Source: an uncultured Collinsella sp. (GTDB lineage: Bacteria > Actinomycetota > Coriobacteriia > Coriobacteriales > Coriobacteriaceae). Taken from it: 64,000 bases of DNA. Where the stretch lies: positions 26,508 to 90,507 of the forward strand of contig UQLD01000009.1 of NCBI GenBank assembly GCA_900541855.1, in the 5' to 3' direction. Under the pieces are notes generated by a model. That model searched no databases, had not been told where the DNA came from, and saw only the letters and a list, made by a program, of their open reading frames with translations. The translations under genes and the position numbers were made by a program. Each line of letters opens with the position of its first letter. The first letter of the stretch is position 1. Of this stretch, positions 24,137 through 30,994 are shown piece after piece.

Positions 24137-24167
24137 AGCCCGTTACCCTCGCGGTAGCGGGCTTTTT
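24137..24167 (+). terminator. Terminator after tRNA-Glu
   Basis: Stem AGCCCGTTACC / GGTAGCGGGCT (11 bp, one G-T pair) with a short loop and a T5 run. Its last bases are shared with the left flank of the MITE-like element. Confidence 0.85.
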
Positions 24168-24481
24168 GCTACCGATATGCCGGGATTCGAACCCGACAGG
24201 GTGCGGATCCCGGCATCATCGCAAGGCCTGTGGTCAAAAAATGGCAAATATGAGTACTGTTACCATTTTAGTTACAGCGATTTCATGCCTTCAGAAGGCG
24301 ATTTAGCCGTCAGGCGTCCTACGGCGGAAAAATTGCAGACGTTTATCGGCTAAGTACTTGGACATATGTTGCGTAACACTTCATATTTTGCAAATAAATA
24401 ATGCTACAGGACTTGTGACAGTACTCATATTTGACGTTTTTTGCCCACAACCCTTTATACCTAGGCATATCGGTAGCAAAA
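24165..24481. mobile_element. MITE-like palindromic element, 317 bp
   Basis: The ends are an 18-bp perfect inverted repeat, TTTTGCTACCGATATGCC at 24164-24181 and its complement at 24464-24481. Taking the element as 24165-24481, it is flanked by identical 7-bp direct repeats CGGGCTT (24158-24164 and 24482-24488), as expected for target-site duplication. Inside is a second inverted repeat of 35 bp with about four mismatches (24229-24263 with 24415-24449; core CAAATATGAGTACTGT). A 10-bp perfect hairpin follows the left end (24177-24186 with 24207-24216). No frame codes for a transposase, and the interior is AT-rich compared with its neighbours. Insertion falls in the trailer of tRNA-Glu. Confidence 0.7.
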
Positions 24482-24506
24482 CGGGCTTCAAAGCGCCCTT
24501 CGCAAA

Positions 24507-24539
24507 CAAAAACCGGGGCCCGCATGATGCGGACCCCGG
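24507..24539 (-). terminator. Terminator after glnN
   Basis: On the minus strand CCGGGGTCCGC pairs with GCGGGCCCCGG and is followed by TTTTTG, about 32 bp past the glnN stop. Confidence 0.88.
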
Positions 24540-24570
24540 CTCAATACCGTGACGATATGTCAGTTACGCT

Positions 24571-26658
24571 CTACACGTAGAACAGGATGTCGTCGTAAGT
24601 CGGGACCGGCCAGTAGTCGGCAGCCACGATCTCCTCCATGGCATCCACGGCGGCGCGCAGCGTATCCATAGCGGGAACGACCTCGTGCGCGTACACATTG
24701 GCCTGCTCCTGCCCATCGAGGGCTTCGGCCTTCTGATGCACGGCGTCGAGCGCCTTGATGGAGTCGTTGATGGTGGTGATACCGTTGCAGAGCTTGTTGA
24801 GCGTGTTCTGCTCGCACTGCATGGCGGCCTCAGCACCGGCGGCACGAATAGTCTCAAGGCCCTTAGCGACCTTGGTGGCATAGGCGGTAATGACCGGGCG
24901 ATAGGTACGACGCGCCTCGCGAACCATCGTGGTAGCCTCGATGTTCATGAGCTTGTTGTACTTCTCGAGCTTGCAGTCGTAGCGGCACTGAGCCTCGGCC
25001 TTGGTCAGGACACCCGTCTCCTCAAAGAGCGCGATGGCCTTATCGGAAACAAAGGCGGGCAGGGCGTCGGCCGTGGTCTTGTTGTTGGCAAGGCCGCGCT
25101 TCTTGGCCTCGACGGGCCACTCGTCGGAGTAGCCATCGCCGGAAAAGAGGATGCGCTGGTGGTCGGTCAGGACCTTCTTGCAGTACTCGAGCGCAGCGTC
25201 CTGGAACTCATCCTCGGGCGTACCCTCGAGTGCGTCGGCGAAGGACTTGAGCGACTTGGCCACGGCGGCATCGAGCACCAGGTTGGAGTCGGAGACGTTC
25301 TGCTCGGAGCCGCAGGCACGGAACTCGAACTTATTGCCGGTGAAGGCAAACGGGGAGGTGCGGTTGCGGTCGGTGTTGTCCTGCATCAGCTTGGGCAGGG
25401 TATCGGCGCCCAAGTCGAGCACGCCGCGCGTGGCATGGACGGAAGCCTTGCCATCGATGATCTTCTCGACGACCTCGGTAAGCTGGTCGCCCAGGAAGAT
25501 GGACATAATCGCCGGAGGAGCCTCGTTGGCGCCCAGACGATGGTCGTTACCGGCCGAGGCAACGGAGGCACGCAGGAGCTCCTGATAGTTATCGACGGCC
25601 TCGATCACCGCGGTGAGGAAGACGATGAACTGCAGGTTGTCGAGCGGAGTGTCGCCCGGATCGAGCAGATTCTCGGACTCGGTGCCAAGCGACCAGTTGT
25701 TGTGCTTGCCCGAGCCGTTGATGCCCTCAAAGGGCTTCTCGTGCAGCAGGCAGACCAAGTCGTGGCGGGAGGCGATGAGCTTCATCTTCTCCATCATGAC
25801 CAGATTCTGGTCGATGGCCTCGTTGACCTCGCCATAGACCGGTGCGAGCTCATGCTGGCAGGGAGCGACCTCGTTGTGCTTGGTCTTGGCGGGAATGCCG
25901 AGCGCCCACAGCTCATCGTCCAGATCCTTCATATAGGCCGAGACGGTGGGGCGGATAGCGCCAAAGTAGTGCTCCTCGAGCTCCTGGCCCTTGCAGGGAG
26001 CGGCGCCAAAGAGGGTGCGGCCGGTAATGACCAGGTCCTTGCGCTTGCGGTAAGCGTCCTTCTTGATCAGGAAGTACTCCTGCTCGTCGCCCACGGAAGG
26101 AACGACCTTCTTGGGGGTCTTACCGAACAGCGCCAAAACGCGCTTAGACTCACGCGAGAGCGCGGTCATGGAGCGCAGCAGCGGGGTCTTCTTGTCCAGG
26201 GCCTCGCCCGTGTAGGAGCAGAAAGCCGTGGGGATGCACAGGACATCGTCCTTGATAAAGGCGGGGCTAGTGGGGTCCCAAGCGGTGTAGCCACGGGCCT
26301 CGAAGGTAGCACGCAGGCCGCCGTTGGGGAAGCTCGAGGCATCGGGCTCGCCCTGGATGAGGTTCTTGCCCGTAAACTTGGTAATGGCGGTGCCGTCGTG
26401 GTTGGGCTCCAAGAAGCTGTCGTGCTTCTCGGAAGTAATGCCCGAAAGCGGCTGGAACCAATGCGCGTAGTGCGTCGCGCCCTTGGAGATGGCCCAGACC
26501 TTCATGGCGTGGGCAACGGCGTTGGCCACATCCAGGTCGAGCGGCTCACCGCCCTCGAGGGTTGCAGCAAGGCGCTTCCAAATGTCCTTGGGGAGGTAGT
26601 CCTTCATGACTTCCTCAGAGAACACCATGGTCCCGAAGCGGTCAGTAAGTTCGGCCAT
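24571..26658 (-). CDS. glnN: Glutamine synthetase type III
   Basis: A 695-aa GSIII-type enzyme that makes glutamine from glutamate, ammonia and ATP. The start at 26658 (MAELTDRFGTMVFSEEVMK) has GGGAG upstream; the frame's longer N-terminus lacks homology. Seen are HWFQPLSGITSEKHDSFLEP (GSIII N-terminal signature), KTKHNEVAPCQHELAPVYGE, and NGSGKHNNWSLGT, the nucleotide and glutamate site. A long helical C-terminal domain (from about 520) is typical of GSIII. Length is normal for the type. It is monocistronic, with its own terminator, and feeds nitrogen into the guaA and MurT-GatD glutamine-using steps seen nearby. Confidence 0.96.
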   Translation of the reverse strand: MAELTDRFGTMVFSEEVMKDYLPKDIWKRLAATLEGGEPLDLDVANAVAHAMKVWAISKGATHYAHWFQPLSGITSEKHDSFLEPNHDGTAITKFTGKNLIQGEPDASSFPNGGLRATFEARGYTAWDPTSPAFIKDDVLCIPTAFCSYTGEALDKKTPLLRSMTALSRESKRVLALFGKTPKKVVPSVGDEQEYFLIKKDAYRKRKDLVITGRTLFGAAPCKGQELEEHYFGAIRPTVSAYMKDLDDELWALGIPAKTKHNEVAPCQHELAPVYGEVNEAIDQNLVMMEKMKLIASRHDLVCLLHEKPFEGINGSGKHNNWSLGTESENLLDPGDTPLDNLQFIVFLTAVIEAVDNYQELLRASVASAGNDHRLGANEAPPAIMSIFLGDQLTEVVEKIIDGKASVHATRGVLDLGADTLPKLMQDNTDRNRTSPFAFTGNKFEFRACGSEQNVSDSNLVLDAAVAKSLKSFADALEGTPEDEFQDAALEYCKKVLTDHQRILFSGDGYSDEWPVEAKKRGLANNKTTADALPAFVSDKAIALFEETGVLTKAEAQCRYDCKLEKYNKLMNIEATTMVREARRTYRPVITAYATKVAKGLETIRAAGAEAAMQCEQNTLNKLCNGITTINDSIKALDAVHQKAEALDGQEQANVYAHEVVPAMDTLRAAVDAMEEIVAADYWPVPTYDDILFYV

Positions 26659-27084
26659 ACGGAACTCCCTTCGTATCGGCACCGCGTGAGAAGCGGTGTT
26701 GATTACTAACGAACGAGTCATAGCTTAGACTCGCCGTGTTTCCGCGACATTACCGTTATGTTGCTGTCGCGAAACCAATCAATGAGGTTACCCTATCGAG
26801 GCGTCGTTGCCACCCTCAACAGCCAATCAACTGCATAAATTGCAGACCTCTCCCCATGGTTTAAGGGTAGTCAATTTGGGATGGAGCTCTATTAACTGGT
26901 ATTTTGCATCAGATACCAGTCTTTATAGTCCGTGCCTAGATTAGCCGCTCTGTTATAGAGAAAGCCGATAGCAAGGCATCTTTGATTGGTATCCCCGAAT
27001 AACGAGTGAAACTCCACCGTGACACAGTGGTGCTGTAGAATCCTTACAACACATCACACTATTACGTATCTAGAGGAGCACGAT
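26659..27084. other. 426-bp divergent promoter region of glnN and metF
   Basis: An AT-rich stretch between divergent genes. I found no tRNA, no recognisable SAM or B12 riboswitch core and no coding frame. A possible -10 (TAGAAT at 27036-27041) lies about 45 bp before metF. GAGGAG precedes the metF start. Confidence 0.5.
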
Positions 27085-27957
27085 ATGCGCGTCGACGAGG
27101 TTTTTAAGCAGGCAGCATCCCAGGGCACCGCGCCCATTTCGTTTGAGATGTTCCCGCCCAAGGGCGAGCTGACCCTCGACACGGCTCGCGAAGTGGCAGG
27201 CAATCTGTGCAAGCTTTCGCCGAGCTTTGTCTCGGTCACCTGCTCGGCCGGCGGCTCGGGCAACGGCGCCACCACCGCCCCCATCGCGCATATGATTACG
27301 AGCGAATTCGATACACCCTCGGTTGCACACCTTACCTGCGTGGGCCGCTCGCATGCCGATATCGCCGCCAAGATCGACGAGTATCGCACCGCCGGCGTGG
27401 AAAACATCCTGGCCCTGCGTGGCGATCTCCCCGCCGGCGCGACCGAGGACGACAAGCCCGCCTCGGACTACGCCTACGCCCGCGACCTCATCCCCGAGCT
27501 CGTCGACGCCGGCTTTTGCGTGGGCGCCGCAGCCTACCCCGAGGGCCACATTGCCTGTGAGGATCTCAACCTCTCGGTCGAACACCTCAAGCAAAAACAG
27601 GACGCTGGCGCGAGCTTCTTTGTGACGCAGCTCTTCTTTGATAACGAGTGCTTCTACCGTTTTCGCGAGCTTGCCGACAAGGCCGGCATCACCGTGCCCA
27701 TTACCGCGGGCATCATGCCGTTTATGGGCAAGTCACAGATCAGCCGCATGGTCTTTATGTGCGGCGCGTCGCTGCCCTCCCCCGTCATCAAGATTCTCGC
27801 CAAGTACGAGAATGACCCCGAGAGCCTGCAGGCAGCTGGTGTAGATTATGCAGCCCGCCAGCTTTGCGACCTCAAGGAGCACGGCGCCGACGGCCTGCAC
27901 CTGTACACTATGAACCGTCCTGCGATCGCCGCGACCATTATGGAGCGCCTGGGGTAA
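27085..27957 (+). CDS. metF: 5,10-methylenetetrahydrofolate reductase
   Basis: A 290-aa TIM-barrel flavoprotein supplying 5-methyl-THF for methionine synthesis. The start at 27085 follows GAGGAG. Characteristic segments are PISFEMFPPKGE (catalytic Glu), SPSFVSVTCSAGGS, HLTCVGRSHADI, ILALRGDLPAG and FFVTQLFFDNECFYRF (folate and FAD contacts). The stop overlaps the next start by one base (TAATG). It is the first gene of a methionine operon that continues to metH. Confidence 0.96.
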   Translation: MRVDEVFKQAASQGTAPISFEMFPPKGELTLDTAREVAGNLCKLSPSFVSVTCSAGGSGNGATTAPIAHMITSEFDTPSVAHLTCVGRSHADIAAKIDEYRTAGVENILALRGDLPAGATEDDKPASDYAYARDLIPELVDAGFCVGAAAYPEGHIACEDLNLSVEHLKQKQDAGASFFVTQLFFDNECFYRFRELADKAGITVPITAGIMPFMGKSQISRMVFMCGASLPSPVIKILAKYENDPESLQAAGVDYAARQLCDLKEHGADGLHLYTMNRPAIAATIMERLG

Positions 27958-28748
27958 TGGAAAAACCGCACATCGATACAACCGTTGTTGAGGTGCCGGC
28001 CGACCTTGCGTCGCCGGCGCTTTACCGTGTCGATGCTGCGCACCATCCCCGTGTCGACCGTGCCGAGATGCTGCGGTATCTGGGTTACGGCGGCCAGCAG
28101 ATTGAGCCCGAACTGTCACGACGTATTGAGCTTGTCGTTGAACGTCTGGAACTGGACATTGAGCCCCGTGGCGTGCGCCGCGTGTTTGCCGTCGACGCCA
28201 CGGGTGTGGACGAGCAGGGAGAACCTTGCATTCGCCTGGTCGGCACCAACGTTGAACTGCGCGGTCGCGATATCTATCGACATCTCAAAGACGCCCGCTT
28301 TGCCGCACTCATGGCATGCACCCTCGGCATGGACGCCGAGCGTCGCCTGCGCACCACGGGAGCCCAGCAACCCCTAGAGGGAGCCGTGCTCGACGCCGCA
28401 TGCTCTGCTTACGTGGAAGCCGCCGTTGGGCAAATGGACCAGCAGGTCAAGACGGACGCCGCCGTTCATGGGCTCGCCGGCAACTGGCGCTTTAGTCCCG
28501 GCTATGGCGACTGCCCGCTTTCGGCCCAGCGCTCGATCGTCAATGCGCTCAACGCCACGCGGCTCATCGGGCTTACCGTCACACCTACCAGCCTGCTCAT
28601 GCCCACCAAAAGCGTGACCGCGGTGATCGGTCTGTTTGACGGCGAAGTCCACGACGCCCAGAGCCGCCCCACCTGCAATATCTGCCGCATGCGCGAGCAC
28701 TGCCGCTTCCGCGCCGCCCACACCACCTGCTATTCGCATTCTGAATAA
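27957..28748 (+). CDS. Stand-alone methionine synthase activation (reactivation) domain protein
   Basis: A 263-aa protein matching the AdoMet-binding reactivation domain that is usually the C-terminal part of MetH. The key stretch is RFSPGYGDCPLSAQRSIVN (about 180-198) followed by TPTSLLMPTKSVTAVIGL, the pattern seen in activation domains. The C-terminus carries CNICRMREHCRFR, a cysteine cluster often found in split versions. It would help reductive methylation of inactive cob(II)alamin in the MetH encoded 2.2 kb downstream, which lacks this domain. It is coupled to metF. In an undisturbed operon metH would follow directly; a restriction-modification pair lies between. Confidence 0.9.
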   Translation: MEKPHIDTTVVEVPADLASPALYRVDAAHHPRVDRAEMLRYLGYGGQQIEPELSRRIELVVERLELDIEPRGVRRVFAVDATGVDEQGEPCIRLVGTNVELRGRDIYRHLKDARFAALMACTLGMDAERRLRTTGAQQPLEGAVLDAACSAYVEAAVGQMDQQVKTDAAVHGLAGNWRFSPGYGDCPLSAQRSIVNALNATRLIGLTVTPTSLLMPTKSVTAVIGLFDGEVHDAQSRPTCNICRMREHCRFRAAHTTCYSHSE

Positions 28749-28857
28749 AATGTCAATTGATGGCACGGTATCGAGGGAATCTCATCCGTATGTAAGCGGA
28801 TGTCCTCACAAACAAGTACCATAAGATTCCAAATAACAACTATCTGAAAGCCAGTAC

Positions 28858-30018
28858 ATGCACAACATTCTGCAGTTCTCGCCACAACTAACCGCGCTTG
28901 AGTTTTTTTCAGGCATTGGCTTGGCTCGTGCCGGCATGGCAAAAGCCGGAATCAAAACAATCTGGGCAAATGACATAGACCATACTAAATGCGCCATGTA
29001 CGGCCAGTGTTGGGGCGATGAGCATCTAGTCGAGCAGGATGTCCACACACTCGACCCCGACTTAATACCCCAAGCCGACATCGCATGGGCGTCAAGCCCT
29101 TGCACAAACTTATCTCTCGCGGGAAACAGGGAGGGACTTATCTCTGGCAAAGAGTCCAGTGCGTTCTTTGGCTTTATTAAGGCCATCGAAGGAATGGGCG
29201 ATCGTGCCCCGCGGGCACTTGTTCTCGAAAACGTCATCGGCCTTGCCACGTCTAATAACAGTGATGACTTTAGACTCGTTTGCCAGGAATTCAATCGTTT
29301 AGGTTATTCATGTGACGCTTATTTTATCGATGCACGGCACTGGCTTCCCCAGTCACGCCCCCGCATGTTTGTCGTCGGATTAAAAAACCCTCTTCCCAAC
29401 AGTCGACTCGATTCCTCGCTTCGACCTGAAAAAGTCTCCTGGATTCACTCCGACCCTTCACTCATTACGCACGTCTCTCACCTAAACGAGCCGAGCCCAC
29501 TTCGCATGACGGGCCTTGCAACGGTTGTTGAAAATATTCCCGAGGACGACAAGCGTTGGTGGAACAAAAACCAAGTACAAGCATTTATCGACTCACTTGC
29601 ACCGCATCAAGCAGAGCGCCTTCAGCGCTTCTTAAATGCCAAAGAAAAAATTGTTCGCACTGCTTACCGTCGCACGCGATCAGGCGTTGTGCGCTGGGAA
29701 ATCCGTGAAGAAGAAATTGCCGGATGTCTAAGAACGGCTCGCGGCGGCTCATCAAGACAGGCAGTCGTTATATGCGAAAACGGAAAGATAGAAGTTCGCT
29801 GGATGACTGGAACTGAATATGCCCGTCTCCAAGGTGCTGACTCATGTCAGTTTAGCGGCTTCTCGGATGCTCAGATTCGCTACGCATTCGGCGATGCAGT
29901 TGCCGTGCCAGTTGTCACTTGGCTTATAAAAAATGCAGTCAAGCCCGCGCTCATGTCTTCAAGGAACGGAGTGGACAATAATGGAAATGACCAATTGCTC
30001 CTTGAGCGAGCCCGATAA
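28858..30018 (+). CDS. DNA (cytosine-5) methyltransferase
   Basis: A 386-aa C5 DNA methyltransferase. Motif I is LEFFSGIGLARAGM (about 14-27), and motif IV is ASSPCTNLSLAGNREG with the catalytic cysteine; here it is SPC, not the usual PPC. Motif VI is VLENVIGLA, and motif VIII is LPQSRPRMFVVGL. Motifs IX and X are RTARGGSSRQAVV and YAFGDAVAVPVVTWL. The recognition region lies between about 190 and 300. Its GC content and third positions are clearly lower than those of flanking met genes. It overlaps the next gene by 38 bp, so the two form a restriction-modification unit. No strong ribosome site is seen at 28858. Confidence 0.95.
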   Translation: MHNILQFSPQLTALEFFSGIGLARAGMAKAGIKTIWANDIDHTKCAMYGQCWGDEHLVEQDVHTLDPDLIPQADIAWASSPCTNLSLAGNREGLISGKESSAFFGFIKAIEGMGDRAPRALVLENVIGLATSNNSDDFRLVCQEFNRLGYSCDAYFIDARHWLPQSRPRMFVVGLKNPLPNSRLDSSLRPEKVSWIHSDPSLITHVSHLNEPSPLRMTGLATVVENIPEDDKRWWNKNQVQAFIDSLAPHQAERLQRFLNAKEKIVRTAYRRTRSGVVRWEIREEEIAGCLRTARGGSSRQAVVICENGKIEVRWMTGTEYARLQGADSCQFSGFSDAQIRYAFGDAVAVPVVTWLIKNAVKPALMSSRNGVDNNGNDQLLLERAR

Positions 30019-30994
30019 AGGTATCTTGGATGCCATTGAACTCTGGTACGAATCCAAGCGCAGCAAGCGAGGCAATGTCAACCGTAACGTCATGGCGGTT
30101 GGCATAGGCATAAGCGAGCTGTTGCAAAACCGTTTTCCGCTCACCGACGATTATGTGCAATCGGACAAGGGAAGCCAAGTACGAGGCCTAAGTGGAGCAT
30201 GCATCAAAACAGTTTTAGCCAGACATGGGGAAACGCGTGCCTTCGCATCAGAGGGCGGCAGAACCTCACGCGGTACACTCCCGATGGCGCTTGAGCTTGC
30301 CACAATTATCAACTCTGCCCTACCCAGTGACACTTGCGAAGACACTCGTCTTGAAGCTGCGAATGCAATCGCCAATTTCTTCGTCGAGCGAATCCAGGTC
30401 GATTTCTTTAACCGGCAGAGAATCAAAGTCGAAATCGATCTTCAAAAACCAATTTCTGTCATTGTCGATGATATCCTAGCCGAAGCAAGCCTACGGTCCG
30501 ATAAGCCGACGGGCACCGTCGCACAGCACCTGGTAGGTGCAAAACTAGAGATGTTATTTCCAACCATAGAAATCGGAAAGGACAACTCAAACGCCGCCGA
30601 CCAGCAGACAGACCGTTCTGGCGATTTCCAAATCAATGATGCTGCATTTCATGTGACTGTATCGCCAATGGCCAAATTGACCGATCGATGCCGAGATAAC
30701 ATTCGAAATGGCATTCGGCCCATCGTCGTTGTCCCCTACGATAAAGTTTCCTTCGCTTACGGACTGTTCGAAAGTGAGGGACTCGGCAATCGCGTACAGG
30801 TTATCGCGCTCGAATCGTTTATCGGCATCAATATTGAAGAATTATCGTTCTACAAGCGAGACCTAATTCGATTAAATGTCGCACGGCTTCTTGCCCACTA
30901 CAACAAGCGAATCGAAGATATCGAGCCCGACAAATCTCTTCAAATAGAAATTCCTCAGTGGGCTCTAGACGAAATGGACGCACATGGCGAATAG
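29981..30994 (+). CDS. DUF4928-like protein, probable type II restriction endonuclease
   Basis: A 337-aa protein, recognised from memory as the DUF4928 type that accompanies C5 methyltransferases and is presumed to be the cognate nuclease. The start at 29981 lies inside the methyltransferase frame, after a GGAG. A PD-(D/E)xK-like arrangement may be formed by HLVGAKLEMLF (about 180) and SGDFQINDAAFHVTVS (about 208), but I cannot assign the catalytic triad firmly. Codon use is low-GC like its partner. Its stop overlaps metH by 11 bp, so it may be translationally coupled to metH. Confidence 0.72.
   Translation: MEMTNCSLSEPDKGILDAIELWYESKRSKRGNVNRNVMAVGIGISELLQNRFPLTDDYVQSDKGSQVRGLSGACIKTVLARHGETRAFASEGGRTSRGTLPMALELATIINSALPSDTCEDTRLEAANAIANFFVERIQVDFFNRQRIKVEIDLQKPISVIVDDILAEASLRSDKPTGTVAQHLVGAKLEMLFPTIEIGKDNSNAADQQTDRSGDFQINDAAFHVTVSPMAKLTDRCRDNIRNGIRPIVVVPYDKVSFAYGLFESEGLGNRVQVIALESFIGINIEELSFYKRDLIRLNVARLLAHYNKRIEDIEPDKSLQIEIPQWALDEMDAHGE

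Noticed and set aside
24179..24216. Second tRNA gene beside tRNA-Glu
   Set aside because: Only a T-arm-like stem is present; no D arm, anticodon arm or acceptor, and it is explained as the end hairpin of the MITE-like element.
24685..26709. Plus-strand 674-codon frame antisense to glnN
   Set aside because: Shadow of GSIII in high-GC DNA, with no motif or ribosome site.
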